Below are positions 37,078-45,757 of a stretch of 64,000 bases of DNA, in pieces; positions within the stretch are counted from its first letter, which is position 1; every line of letters starts with the position of its first letter. The position numbers and the translations under genes were made by a program. Source of the stretch: Pseudomonas jessenii (GTDB lineage: Bacteria > Pseudomonadota > Gammaproteobacteria > Pseudomonadales > Pseudomonadaceae); assembly GCF_002236115.1 (NCBI RefSeq), contig NZ_NIWT01000007.1:1-64000 (forward strand), written 5' to 3'. The notes below the pieces were generated by a model. That model had not been told where the DNA came from. It saw only the letters and a program-made list of their open reading frames with translations, and did not search any database.

Positions 37078-37156
37078 AGGTTATTTGGCGTTTCCGGGCT
37101 TTTTTGCAGGCTGATGATCTATCCTGTGCCTCCCCGATTCAGCCCCGGAGACACCT

Positions 37157-37447
37157 GTGCCCGCCCTCACCGCCCGCGAGGTTTACCAGCCGTTGCGCGA
37201 TGCCGCTCAAGGCATTTGCACCTTCAAGCGAGTCGACGACGCCTGCGAGCCTGACCATGTACAGGTCGACATCGACGGCTGGCGCCTGACGCTCGACGTC
37301 GACGCCGGTCACCTGCGCCACTGCCTGCACGGCCAAAGCCCCGATGGCCGAGAATATGTGTTCGACAACGGGCAGCGCTTCGGCACCGACCCGGTGAGTT
37401 TGCTCAGCACCTGGGAGCTGGCGCAGATTGAACGGCTGCTGGCCTGA
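37157..37447 (+). CDS. small conserved cytoplasmic protein of unknown function
   Basis: 96 residues with a GTG start (GGAG eight bases upstream). Sequence features are MPALTAREVYQPLRDAAQGICTF at the N-terminus, a beta-rich middle (VQVDIDGWRLTLDVDAGHLRHC) and STWELAQIERLLA at the end. It has no signal peptide and no membrane helix. It resembles small proteins common in Pseudomonas without assigned function. Codon use is native. It lies 82 bases before the chorismate mutase gene on the same strand. Confidence 0.7.
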   Translation: MPALTAREVYQPLRDAAQGICTFKRVDDACEPDHVQVDIDGWRLTLDVDAGHLRHCLHGQSPDGREYVFDNGQRFGTDPVSLLSTWELAQIERLLA

Positions 37448-37528
37448 ATCTTTCGCAACCTGTCGTTCCCTGGCCGCACTTGTGATACACAAGCCGGAGT
37501 GATTTTCGCGTCCAAGGAGGTTCTGCCC

Positions 37529-38101
37529 ATGCCCCGTTCCCTGCGCCTGCCGCACTGGCTGGCCTGCGCCTTGCTCGGTTTGCTCGCTGGCAGCGCCCAG
37601 GCCGGCACGACACCCCCGGCACCCGATGCCTTGCAGCCCTTGCTGGCGACGATGAATGAGCGGTTGAACATCAGCGAACTGGTGGCGCTGAGCAAGTGGG
37701 ACAGCGGCAAACCGGTCCAGGACAACACCCGGGAAGCGCAGGTCATCGCCAACGCCAGGAAGCAGGCGTCCGAGCGCAAGCTTGACCCCGACGATGTCGC
37801 CGTCCTGATCGCCGCCCAGATTGAAGCCAGCAAACTGGTGCAATACGGCCGGCTCGCACAATGGCAAGCGGCGCACAAGGCACCGGACACGCCACGGCCA
37901 GACCTGGGCAACGACATCCGGCCCAAGCTCGACAACCTGCAGAACCTGCTGCTCACGCAGTACGCCGCGTTCCTGCCCTACCGCAACGACCCGAACTGCC
38001 CGCAATGGCTGGCCACCGAACGTTCCGCGCTGATCAAGGATTATTTGCATGGCCAGGCGATGATTCGTGCGACCGGGGAGCTGTGTATTGCAGGGCGATA
38101 A
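37529..38101 (+). CDS. periplasmic chorismate mutase, AroQ-gamma type
   Basis: 190 residues. A signal peptide (LACALLGLLAGSAQA) is followed by the all-helical AroQ domain: LLATMNERLNISELVALSKWDSGKPVQDNTRE, ASERKLDPDDVAVLIAAQIEASKLVQ and LDNLQNLLLTQY. It carries the Arg, Lys, Glu and Gln positions used to bind chorismate. It converts chorismate to prephenate outside the cytoplasm, as in P. aeruginosa *AroQ. There is no cyclohexadienyl dehydratase gene beside it. AAGGAGG precedes the ATG. Confidence 0.85.
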   Translation: MPRSLRLPHWLACALLGLLAGSAQAGTTPPAPDALQPLLATMNERLNISELVALSKWDSGKPVQDNTREAQVIANARKQASERKLDPDDVAVLIAAQIEASKLVQYGRLAQWQAAHKAPDTPRPDLGNDIRPKLDNLQNLLLTQYAAFLPYRNDPNCPQWLATERSALIKDYLHGQAMIRATGELCIAGR

Positions 38102-38107
38102 CGTCAA

Positions 38108-38851
38108 ATGAGCCACATTGAAACCCTCGCCAAAATCCTGCTCGGCCCGTTGTTGCTGGCCCAGGGCCTGTATACGCGGCGGGTGACGCCCAAGTTGCCG
38201 GAGGCCGAAGGTGACCGCCAGGGCGAGGCCGGCAGCGGTGACGTGCTGCGCTTGTTGATTGTCGGCGACAGCGCCGCAGCGGGGGTGGGTGCGGCGACTC
38301 AAGGTGAAGCCCTCAGTGGTCGGCTGGTCGCGCGCCTGGCCGATGATTACCAGTTGTCGTGGAAACTCTGGGCGCACTCGGGGCTGGATTCACAAGGGTT
38401 GCTGGAGCTGCTCGAACAGCACGCCCCCGAGCCGTTCGATGTGGCGCTGTTGTCGATTGGCGTCAACGATGTCACCAGCTCTCTCACCCTGGATCAGTGG
38501 CTCGCTCGGCAACGGCGCTTGATGGCGCTGCTGTGCGATAAATACGCGGTGAGGCAGATCGTGGTGTCGCCGCTTCCGCCGATGCATTTGTTCCCCGCGC
38601 TGCCCCAGCCGCTGCGCTGGTTTCTGGGTTTCAGGGCGCGGCGGTTCAATGCACATCTTGCGGATCTGGCCGCACGCCTGGATCAATGTACGATGCTGAC
38701 CACCCCGCTGGCGCCCGAACCGGGCTTGATGGCCAGCGATGGTTTTCATCCGGGGCCGATGCTTTATCGGCAATGGGCTGACGATGCCGCCAGGGTGATC
38801 GACCAACGCTTTCGCACCACAACAATAAAAACAGGAGTTGAAGATGTCTGA
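38108..38851 (+). CDS. SGNH/GDSL-type hydrolase
   Basis: 247 residues with the four blocks of the family: LLIVGDSAAAGVGA (nucleophile Ser), AHSGLDSQGL (Gly), LLSIGVNDVTSS (Asn) and SDGFHPG (Asp-x-x-His). It is an esterase or lipase of unknown substrate. No clear signal peptide is seen, though the N-terminus is moderately hydrophobic (LAKILLGPLLLAQGLY) and may anchor it to the membrane. It starts seven bases after the chorismate mutase stop and overlaps the next gene by eight bases. Confidence 0.85.
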   Translation: MSHIETLAKILLGPLLLAQGLYTRRVTPKLPEAEGDRQGEAGSGDVLRLLIVGDSAAAGVGAATQGEALSGRLVARLADDYQLSWKLWAHSGLDSQGLLELLEQHAPEPFDVALLSIGVNDVTSSLTLDQWLARQRRLMALLCDKYAVRQIVVSPLPPMHLFPALPQPLRWFLGFRARRFNAHLADLAARLDQCTMLTTPLAPEPGLMASDGFHPGPMLYRQWADDAARVIDQRFRTTTIKTGVEDV

Positions 38852-39272
38852 GCTGAAACTGAACCCCAATGTCGCAGCGTCCCTGAAGCAGTGGCACGCG
38901 ATGCTCGACAACCGCGACTTGAGCGGTTTGCCCGAAATGCTCGATCCGCAGGCGGTGTTCCGTTCGCCGATGGCGCACACGCCGTATCCGGGAGCGCCGG
39001 TGGTGTCGATGATCCTCAATACGGTCATGGACGTGTTCGAGGATTTTGCCTATCACCGTGAGCTGGCGACGGCGGATGGCTTGAACGTGATTCTCGAATT
39101 CAGCGCCAGGGTCGGCGAGAAAGAACTGAAGGGTATCGACATGATCCGCTTCAACGAACAGGGCAAGATTGTCGAGTTTGAAGTGATGGTGCGGCCGCTC
39201 AGTGGCTTGCAGGCGCTGGGTGAGGAAATGGGGCGGCGGTTGGGGGCTTACCTGAAGGCCACAAAAGCCTGA
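38844..39272 (+). CDS. SnoaL/NTF2-like protein
   Basis: 142 residues. The fold signature is LKQWHAMLDNRDLSGLPEMLDPQAVFRSPMAHTPYPG followed by ILEFSARVGEKELKGIDMIRFNEQGKIVEFEVMVRP. NTF2-like proteins of this group are enzymes or carriers for small hydrophobic molecules; no reaction is assignable. ACAGGAG precedes the ATG at 38844, inside the end of the hydrolase gene, so the two are coupled. It ends shortly before a REP doublet. Confidence 0.8.
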   Translation: MSELKLNPNVAASLKQWHAMLDNRDLSGLPEMLDPQAVFRSPMAHTPYPGAPVVSMILNTVMDVFEDFAYHRELATADGLNVILEFSARVGEKELKGIDMIRFNEQGKIVEFEVMVRPLSGLQALGEEMGRRLGAYLKATKA

Positions 39273-39287
39273 CATCCTGATCCCCCC

Positions 39288-39387
39288 TGTAGGAGCGAGC
39301 TTGCTCGCGATGGGCGTTAACAAAAACGCGTGCTTGCTGGCTAAACGCGGCGCTCTTGAGTCCATCGCGAGCAAGCTCGCTCCTACA
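39288..39387. repeat. REP doublet, 100-bp class
   Basis: TGTAGGAGCGAGC...GCTCGCTCCTACA, exactly 100 bp, central part with TAAACGCGG. It lies between the convergent SnoaL-like and Tat-AguA genes. Confidence 0.9.
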
Positions 39388-39411
39388 GGTTTTGTGTAAA
39401 ACCGGAAGTCA

Positions 39412-40536
39412 TCACACCATCGGCTGGTGACTGGTCACGCAGTGAATGCCGCCACCGCCTGCGGAGATCGCGTCGATGTCGAGTTGCACCACCTTGCGCT
39501 GCGGGTAGAGTTCGGACAGCAGGTCGAAGGCCTTGGCATCGGCTTCTTCGTCGCCGAATTGCGGAGCGATGATCGCGCCGTTGATCACGAAGTAGTTGAT
39601 GTAGCCCGCGGCGAAGTCCGGGTTGTCGTTGCTGAACCGGCTGTTGCGCGGGTTGAGCGGCGGCGACACGGTATGCACCTGCAACTTGCGGCCATCGGCA
39701 TCCGTGGCGTTTTCCAGGATCTGCAGATGGGCGCGAGTGACCTTGTAGTCGTAGGACTCGGGGTCGTTGTCGAGGTTGGCGATGACCACGCCGGGCTTGA
39801 CGAAACGCGCATAGAAATCGACGTGGGCGTCGGTGATGTCCTTGCCCTTGATGCCCGGCAGCCAGATGATTTTGCGCAGCCCCAGGCGCTCTTTCAGTTC
39901 TGCCTCGACCTCGGCCTTGCCCCTGTCAGGATTGCGGTTGCGGTTGATCCAGCTGCTTTCGGTCATGATCCCGGTGCCGTGGCCATCCACTTCGATGCCA
40001 CCGCCCTCGCCCACCAGTTCGCTTTGCTGGTAATCCGCCTTGGCGTTTTCGGCGACCAGGGTAGCCAGTTGCGCATCGTCCGCGTGCTGCTGTTTGTTGC
40101 CCCAGCCGTTGAAGTTGAAGTCCACGGCGCCGAGGTCGCCGTTGCCATCGACGACAAAATTGGCGCCGATGTCACGCATCCAGATGTCATCCAGTTCGGT
40201 GATCACGAAGGTGGTGTTGTGGCTGCCGCATTTGGCTTCGGCCAGGCGCCGTTCGCTCTGGCGACAGAACACGGTGACCGGTTCGTGTTCGGCAATGCTG
40301 CGGGCGATCCGGCCAAGGGCGTCTTGCACGTGGGGCGTGAAGTCCTCCCAGATCGCGGCCTGTGCCCCGAAGGCGATGAAGGCCCGCTGGTGTTTGTCCC
40401 CTTCATCGGGCATGTACCAATTGCCTTTGTCGGCCGCTCGCACCGGCAGGCCGGCAAAACCCAATCCCATGGACGCCACCGTGCCCATTGCGGCTGCGAC
40501 CGATACCTGCTTGATGAATGTTCGACGTGTCGGCAT
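39412..40536 (-). CDS. Tat-exported agmatine deiminase homologue
   Basis: 374 residues. The N-terminus MPTRRTFIKQVSVAAAMGTVASMG is a twin-arginine signal (T-R-R-T-F-I-K) with a cleavage region near VRAADK, so the enzyme should fold in the cytoplasm and act in the periplasm. The guanidino-modifying fold shows WMRDIGANFVVD, GEGGGIEVDGHG, DAHVDFYARF (usually DGHVD) and the catalytic Cys in AGGGGIHCVTSHQP. It would convert agmatine or a similar guanidino compound to the N-carbamoyl form. It is the last gene of the agu operon and a paralogue of the AguA gene at 42600. Substitution of G by A beside the His makes substrate identity uncertain. Confidence 0.83.
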   Translation of the reverse strand: MPTRRTFIKQVSVAAAMGTVASMGLGFAGLPVRAADKGNWYMPDEGDKHQRAFIAFGAQAAIWEDFTPHVQDALGRIARSIAEHEPVTVFCRQSERRLAEAKCGSHNTTFVITELDDIWMRDIGANFVVDGNGDLGAVDFNFNGWGNKQQHADDAQLATLVAENAKADYQQSELVGEGGGIEVDGHGTGIMTESSWINRNRNPDRGKAEVEAELKERLGLRKIIWLPGIKGKDITDAHVDFYARFVKPGVVIANLDNDPESYDYKVTRAHLQILENATDADGRKLQVHTVSPPLNPRNSRFSNDNPDFAAGYINYFVINGAIIAPQFGDEEADAKAFDLLSELYPQRKVVQLDIDAISAGGGGIHCVTSHQPMV

Positions 40537-40584
40537 GTGATTTCCTGAAATCGAGGTTTGGCCGGCCCTCGGGCCGGCCGATGA

Positions 40585-41685
40585 TCATTTGACTGTAGCG
40601 GTCTTGAACTTGGTCCAGGTGCGCATGCGTGCCCGCATGTCGGCCTGGGGAATGTCCTTGCCGGGAATCAGCCGAGCGTAGGTGGCATCATCGAGGTAGA
40701 TGTCCGGGTTGTTGCGCATCGCGACATCGACATCCGGTCGTGCCTTGGCGTTGGAGGTCGGGTAGCCGGTGAAGTTGCTGATGGCTGCCATGTTTTGCGG
40801 GCGCATCACGAAGTTGATGAACGCGTAGGCGTACTCCGGATGCCGGGCGTCGACGGGAATGGCCATGGTGTCCATCCACACCGTGGTGCCTTCGCGGGGG
40901 ATGCGGTAGTGGAAGGCGGTTTTCTTGCCGGCACTGTCAGACGTGCGTTGCGCCTGGGTCATGTCGCCGCTGTAGCCGAGGGACATGCACAGGTTGCCGT
41001 TGACCAGGTCGGTCACCGGTTGCGACTGGAACTTGCGAATGTACGGCCGCAGTTTCATCAGCAAGTCACTGGCCGCCGCCAGGTCCGCCGGCTTGGCGCT
41101 CCTCGGGTCGCGGCCCAGGTAATTGAGCACCACCGCCAGCACTTCGTCCGGCGAGTCGATCATCGAGATGCCGCAGTCGGCGAATTTCGCCGCCAGTTCC
41201 GGTTTGAACAGCATGTCCAGGCTGTCGACCGGCGCATCCGGCGCACGCTGGGCGATCTGCCCGGCGTTATAGGTCAGGCCGATGGTGCCCCAAGTGTACG
41301 GGACCGTGGCCTGGCGCGACTGCTCATAGTGCGAGCGCAATTTCTGCAACCCCGGCTCGACGTCGTTCAGAGCAGTAAGTTTTGACTGATCCAAGGGCTG
41401 CAAACTGCCGGCGCGCATCAGGCGTTCGGCCACGGTGTCACCGGGGAAGATCAGGTCGTAGCCGCTGCCGCCAGCGAGCATTTTCGCTTCCAGGGTTTCA
41501 CTGCCGTCCATCACGTCGTAGATCACTTTGATCCCGGTTTCGGCGGTGAACTTGCTCAAGGTGTCCTCGGCGAAATAGTCGGCCCAGTTGTACAGCCGCA
41601 GGGTTTTCTCCTCGGCGTGCAACGCAGGCACCGCACAGCTCAGCGTCAGCCCCATGGCCAGGCACAGCTTGTTGATCGTGTTCAT
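40585..41685 (-). CDS. PotF/SpuD-type polyamine-binding periplasmic protein
   Basis: 366 residues with a signal peptide ending at VPALHA. The family pattern is KTLRLYNWADYFAEDTLSKFTAETGIKVIYDVMDGSETLEAKMLAGGSGYDLIFPGD, with later polyamine-pocket parts (VPYTWGTIGLTYN, EGTTVWMDTMAIP). It binds putrescine, agmatine, spermidine or, given its neighbours, perhaps N-carbamoylputrescine. No ABC permease or ATPase genes are present nearby, so it must share a transporter encoded elsewhere. It starts one base after the aguB stop. Confidence 0.87.
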   Translation of the reverse strand: MNTINKLCLAMGLTLSCAVPALHAEEKTLRLYNWADYFAEDTLSKFTAETGIKVIYDVMDGSETLEAKMLAGGSGYDLIFPGDTVAERLMRAGSLQPLDQSKLTALNDVEPGLQKLRSHYEQSRQATVPYTWGTIGLTYNAGQIAQRAPDAPVDSLDMLFKPELAAKFADCGISMIDSPDEVLAVVLNYLGRDPRSAKPADLAAASDLLMKLRPYIRKFQSQPVTDLVNGNLCMSLGYSGDMTQAQRTSDSAGKKTAFHYRIPREGTTVWMDTMAIPVDARHPEYAYAFINFVMRPQNMAAISNFTGYPTSNAKARPDVDVAMRNNPDIYLDDATYARLIPGKDIPQADMRARMRTWTKFKTATVK

Positions 41686-41686
41686 G

Positions 41687-42595
41687 TCACACCCCTTGGG
41701 TTGCCCAGCGTGAGTGGATCTGACGACCGTCCTGGGTCAACAAAGCGCCGTACATTTCCGGACGGCGATCGCGGTAGATACCCCAGGTCAGGCGGTCCTC
41801 GCGCATGGCCGCCAGGTCCAGGCTGTGGACCAGCACGCCGGTGCTGTCGCGGTCGGCTTCGGCGAGCAACTTGCCCTTGTGGTTGCAGATGAACGACGAG
41901 CCATAGAAGCTCATTTGCAGAGTCGGGTCGGTGGTCGCCGCTTCCCGGCCGACCCGGTTGGCCGCCACCACTGGGAGCAGGTTGGCGGCGGCGTGGCCGC
42001 GCATGGTCATCTGCCAGTGATCCCGGGAATCGAGAGTGGCACAACCCGGTTCGGAGCCGATGGCCGTCGGGAACAACAGCACTTCGGCCCCCATCAACGC
42101 CAGGCAGCGAGCGGTTTCGGGGAACCACTGATCCCAGCAGATGCCTAGGCCGATGCGCCCGAACGCGGTATCCCAGACCCGGAAACCGCTGTCGCCGGGG
42201 CTGAAGTATTCTTTCTCCTGATAGCCGATGGCGTTGGGGATGTGGGTCTTGCGGTACACACCCAACAGGCGCCCGTCGGTGTCGGCCACGCTCAGTGAGT
42301 TGAAGTAGGCGTTGCCGGCCTTCTCATACCAGCTCAGCGGCAGCACCACGCCCAACTCTTTCGCCAATGCGGCGAAGCGCTGGAGCACGTGGCTTTCGCG
42401 ATACTCCTCGGCCAGTGCCAGGTGTTTGTGGTGTTGCTCGATGCAGAAATACGGCGTGGCGAACAGCTCCTGCAACAGGATGACCTGCGCGCCCTTGGCC
42501 GCCGCTTCGCGGACCAGTTGCTCGGCCTGGTCGAGGTTGTGTTTCAGGTCCCAGGTGCAGGGCATCTGGGTGGTGGCGATGGTCAGCAGTGTCAT
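41687..42595 (-). CDS. aguB: N-carbamoylputrescine amidase
   Basis: 302 residues from the ATG at 42595. The nitrilase triad is visible: Glu in ILLQELFATPYF, Lys in GVYRKTHIPNA and Cys in LGICWDQWFPE. The stretch EYFSPGDSGFRVWDTAFGRIGLGICWDQ and GSEPG are the AguB signature. It hydrolyses N-carbamoylputrescine to putrescine, CO2 and ammonia, the second step of the agmatine route. It lies four bases after aguA on the same strand, as in the Pseudomonas aguBA arrangement but with reversed gene order. Confidence 0.93.
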   Translation of the reverse strand: MTLLTIATTQMPCTWDLKHNLDQAEQLVREAAAKGAQVILLQELFATPYFCIEQHHKHLALAEEYRESHVLQRFAALAKELGVVLPLSWYEKAGNAYFNSLSVADTDGRLLGVYRKTHIPNAIGYQEKEYFSPGDSGFRVWDTAFGRIGLGICWDQWFPETARCLALMGAEVLLFPTAIGSEPGCATLDSRDHWQMTMRGHAAANLLPVVAANRVGREAATTDPTLQMSFYGSSFICNHKGKLLAEADRDSTGVLVHSLDLAAMREDRLTWGIYRDRRPEMYGALLTQDGRQIHSRWATQGV

Positions 42596-42599
42596 GGCA

Positions 42600-43652
42600 T
42601 CAACCCCGCACCGGCCAGGCCGGCTGTTGCTGGGTGATGCAATGCACACCGCCACCGCCATGGGCCAGATGGTTGATCCGCACCGGCACCACTTCACGAC
42701 CGGGGAACGCCTGCGCCAGCACTTCGGCAGCGACCTTGTCGGCATCGATGCCGTAGGCCGGCATGATGATCGCACCGTTGGCGATATAGAAATTGGTGTA
42801 GGAGGCGCAGAACACTTCGGCCTCGGTGTCCACTGCATCGGTGGCTTCGAACAGTTCGATCAGTTCGAACTGGCGGCCTTGGGCGTCGGTGGCCAGTTCA
42901 AGGGCGCGGCGGTTCTCCCGGGCCACTTCGGCGTACACCGATTGCTTGTCGTGGGTGGCGTCCACCAGCAACACGCCGGGACGGGCAAAGGCGCACACGC
43001 CATCGACGTGGCCGTCGGTCATGTCGCCGGTCACATAGTCCGGATCGCCCGGCAGCCAGATGGTTTTCTTCACGCCCAGCAGTCGGGTGAAGATCTCTTC
43101 GATCTCGGCCTTGGTCACGCCCGGGTTGCGATTGGGGTTGAGCAACACCGATTCAGTAGTGATCAGTGTGCCCTCGCCGTCCACATGAATCGCGCCGCCC
43201 TCGTTGCTCAGCGCCGTACCAAAACACTCCAGCCCCAAATGGTTGAGCGCACGACGGGCCAGGCTTTCGTCCAGCTCGTGGGCCGACTTGCCGCCCCACG
43301 CGTTGAATCGCCAGCTCACACCGGCCAGGCCTTGCTGCGGGTGGCAGACGAAGCTCGGGCCGGAGTCGCGGCACCAGCTGTCGTTGACCGCCAGTTCGAT
43401 CAACTCGATGTTCGGCCCGCACAACGCCTTGGCGCTGGCGACGGCTGAAGGATCGACCACCAGTTTCACCGGTTCGAAGCGGGCGATGGCGTTGGCCACC
43501 CGGGCGAAATCTTCTTGAACCTGTGGCAGTGTCACCCGCCAGCCTGACTCCCACAGGGTCTTGTTGTGCGGCCAGACCATCCAGGTGGCGGCGTGAGTGA
43601 CCCACTCGGCCGGCATCGTCCAACCGCTGTTTTGAGTTACGTTCTGCTGCAT
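42600..43652 (-). CDS. aguA: agmatine deiminase
   Basis: 350 residues from the ATG at 43652 (GAGGTG upstream). The opening MQQNVTQNSGWTMPAEWVTHAATWMVWPHN is typical. Catalytic motifs are NDSWCRDSGPSFV (Asp), SNEGGAIHVDGEGT, TDGHVDGVCAF (His) and GGGGVHCITQQQP (Cys). It converts agmatine to N-carbamoylputrescine and ammonia in the cytoplasm. It is the first gene of the four-gene operon aguA-aguB-binding protein-Tat AguA, divergent from the LysR gene with 134 bases between them. Confidence 0.94.
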   Translation of the reverse strand: MQQNVTQNSGWTMPAEWVTHAATWMVWPHNKTLWESGWRVTLPQVQEDFARVANAIARFEPVKLVVDPSAVASAKALCGPNIELIELAVNDSWCRDSGPSFVCHPQQGLAGVSWRFNAWGGKSAHELDESLARRALNHLGLECFGTALSNEGGAIHVDGEGTLITTESVLLNPNRNPGVTKAEIEEIFTRLLGVKKTIWLPGDPDYVTGDMTDGHVDGVCAFARPGVLLVDATHDKQSVYAEVARENRRALELATDAQGRQFELIELFEATDAVDTEAEVFCASYTNFYIANGAIIMPAYGIDADKVAAEVLAQAFPGREVVPVRINHLAHGGGGVHCITQQQPAWPVRG

Positions 43653-43786
43653 GACAAGCACCTCTGAGTTAAGTCATTGTGTTCAATGAAAACGGCCTTG
43701 GCGGTCTTGGCATGCATGCTACGGCTGGAAAAACGGGCAAACAAACGATGGATTTTGCAGACAACTAATTAGAGGAGCTTATCAAT

Positions 43787-44662
43787 ATGCTCAAACACTG
43801 GCCGCCCCTGAGCACCCTGCGCGGCTTCGAAGCCGCCGCCCGGCTGGGCAGTTTTCACAAGGCTGCCGACGAGTTGCACCTCACCCAATCGGCGATCAGC
43901 CAGCAGATCCGCAGCCTTGAGGCGTACCTGGAACAACCGCTGTTCTATCGCAGCGGGCGCAGCGTCAGCCTGACCGATGCCGGGCACGATCTGCTGAGCA
44001 CCACCCAGGCGTTGTTGCAGCAACTGGCGGTGGGCATTCGCCGCTTGGGGCAATACCAGAAGCCCAATCAACTGGTACTCAACACCACCCCGGCGTTTGC
44101 CCGGCACTGGTTGTTGCCACGGTTAGGGGATTTCCGCCGACAGCATCCGCAGGTCGATCTGTGGATTTTCAGCACCGATGAAGTGCCGGACATGGCCAGC
44201 CAGACCATCGACCTGGCGGTGCGCGACGACATCAGTTCCCAGGCCGAATGCAGTTTCAAGGTGCTGCACGCCGACCGCCTCTACCCGGCGTGTCACCCGA
44301 GCCTGTTGGCCGTGCCCGTGGAACAGCGCACCACCCTGCATGGCGAGCGGGAAATGGACTGGAGCCACTGGGCGGTGGAATCGGGCATAGATGTGGGGCA
44401 GATGGATCAGGGGCTGAATTTTTCCGATCCGGGTTTGCTGCTGGACGCGGCCTGTACCGGACTGGGCATTGCGCTGGTGAGCCAGTTGCTGAGTCGACAG
44501 GCGCGGGCCACCGGGCTGTTGCAGCCGATGGTGGAGCAAACCATCCGCGGCCCGAACTGGGCGCTGCTGACCCACCGTGACAGCGAGAACATCCCGATGG
44601 CGCGGGCCTTCACCCAGTGGCTGGTCGACAACCTGGCGGCCGAGCAGCAGACCACGGCGTGA
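43787..44662 (+). CDS. LysR-family regulator of the agmatine operon
   Basis: 291 residues. The N-terminal HTH is STLRGFEAAARLGSFHKAADELHLTQSAISQQIRSLEAYLEQPLF, of the GcvA-like type, and the co-inducer domain follows. GAGGAG is placed nine bases before the ATG. Its divergent position from aguA points to control of that operon, with agmatine or N-carbamoylputrescine as possible inducer. In P. aeruginosa the aguBA operon uses a TetR-type AguR, so this would be a different regulatory solution. The 43653-43786 interval must hold the operator; I could not define a unique box. Confidence 0.83.
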   Translation: MLKHWPPLSTLRGFEAAARLGSFHKAADELHLTQSAISQQIRSLEAYLEQPLFYRSGRSVSLTDAGHDLLSTTQALLQQLAVGIRRLGQYQKPNQLVLNTTPAFARHWLLPRLGDFRRQHPQVDLWIFSTDEVPDMASQTIDLAVRDDISSQAECSFKVLHADRLYPACHPSLLAVPVEQRTTLHGEREMDWSHWAVESGIDVGQMDQGLNFSDPGLLLDAACTGLGIALVSQLLSRQARATGLLQPMVEQTIRGPNWALLTHRDSENIPMARAFTQWLVDNLAAEQQTTA

Positions 44663-45052
44663 TCATTGCGCCGGGAAAGTTTGCAGGTAGGCCAGCAGGT
44701 CTTCGATTTTTTCCGGGTCACTGAGGCCCCAGAAAATCATGCGGGTGCCGGGGACGACTTTCTTCGGCGCTTCGAGGTAGGCGATCAGGGTTTCGCGGTC
44801 CCAGACCAGGTTGGCGGATTTCATCGCGTCGGAATACACGTAGTCCGTGGTGACGGCGGAATGGCGACCGATCACGCCATTGAGTTGCGGGCCAAAGAAG
44901 GCGCGAGCCGATTCACCGATCTGATGGCAGCCGCTGCAGAGGCGCTTGTACACTTTCTCCCCGGCCTGGACATCGCCCGCAGCAAGGGTGGGTGTGCTGA
45001 ACAGGCCCGCGGTGAGCGCCGAGGCGAGGGTCAGTGCTGCGAGTTTCTTCAT
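44663..45052 (-). CDS. class I cytochrome c
   Basis: 129 residues with a signal peptide (LTLASALTAGLFSTPTLA). The haem site is CSGCHQIGESARAFFGPQLNGVIGR and the axial Met is in VPGTRMIFWGLSDPEKIEDLLAYL. The features are those of the mitochondrial/cytochrome c2-like group, which moves electrons in the periplasm. Its stop abuts the LysR stop on the other strand. The ATG at 45052 was chosen because the signal peptide begins there; upstream codons are non-coding in appearance. Confidence 0.88.
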   Translation of the reverse strand: MKKLAALTLASALTAGLFSTPTLAAGDVQAGEKVYKRLCSGCHQIGESARAFFGPQLNGVIGRHSAVTTDYVYSDAMKSANLVWDRETLIAYLEAPKKVVPGTRMIFWGLSDPEKIEDLLAYLQTFPAQ

Positions 45053-45137
45053 GTTCCGTTTCCAGTCGGGTGTTGCCGGATGGCTATTGGAACATGCGGG
45101 CCGGGGATATCCCAAGTGGTCAAATGGACGCAATCCC

Positions 45138-45229
45138 TGTGGGAGCGGGGCTTGCTCGCGAAAGCAGTAAGTCCAGCCACCTACGATGTTGAATGTGAAG
45201 GCCTCTTCGCGAGCAAGCCCGCTCCCACA
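45138..45229. repeat. REP doublet, 90-bp class with 2-bp expansion
   Basis: TGTGGGAGCGGGGCTT...GCAAGCCCGCTCCCACA, 92 bp. One extra G in the left arm partly explains the deviation from 90. Confidence 0.88.
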
Positions 45230-45289
45230 GGGGGCCTGCGCTCATCATGATGGTTGTGACCGATGAGGGTAGACGGTGTTCGAGGGTTT

Positions 45290-45733
45290 TCAGCAATCGC
45301 TGACTGACGGCGCCTGGGGCACGGGGCGGGTTTTCACGGTGACGAACATTTTGATGCGGTCACCGATTTCCTGGAGGGTATGGCGGAACGGGTCGTGTCT
45401 TTCGCTGGTGGTCGGGTCTTCGAAGCTCCAGACCATCACTTCACCGGTAAACGGCATGCGTGAGGCCTCTTCGCAAGACTTGTCGCACAGGGTGATGACG
45501 TAGTCGAATTCCTGACCTTCGAAATCTTCGAGGGACTTGCTGCGCAAGCCGCTGGCATCGACACCGATGTGATCGAGGGATTCGAATGTGCGCGGGTCGA
45601 TCTCGCTGGCCTCAAGCCCGGCGCTGAAGGCCTGGAAGTCGGCAGGATCGGTGTGGCGAAGCAGGGCTTCAGCCATGGGTGAGCGGACATCGTTTCGGGC
45701 GCAGACGAACAGCACGCGACGGGGGTCGGTCAT
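45290..45733 (-). CDS. low-molecular-weight phosphatase / ArsC-like arsenate reductase
   Basis: 147 residues. The P-loop is VLFVCARNDVRSPMAEALLR (C-X5-R). The loop with further Cys, ITLCDKSCEEASRMPF, is where thioredoxin-linked ArsC proteins have their shuttle cysteines. The general fold is that of arsenate reductases, but the P-loop lacks the usual NSCRS. It may be an arsenate reductase or a protein phosphatase. No arsB/arsR genes are adjacent. It lies 24 bases after the Ppx/GppA gene on the same strand and is probably cotranscribed with it. Confidence 0.75.
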   Translation of the reverse strand: MTDPRRVLFVCARNDVRSPMAEALLRHTDPADFQAFSAGLEASEIDPRTFESLDHIGVDASGLRSKSLEDFEGQEFDYVITLCDKSCEEASRMPFTGEVMVWSFEDPTTSERHDPFRHTLQEIGDRIKMFVTVKTRPVPQAPSVSDC

Positions 45734-45757
45734 GGGTTTACCTCGGCTGGCAGGTTT

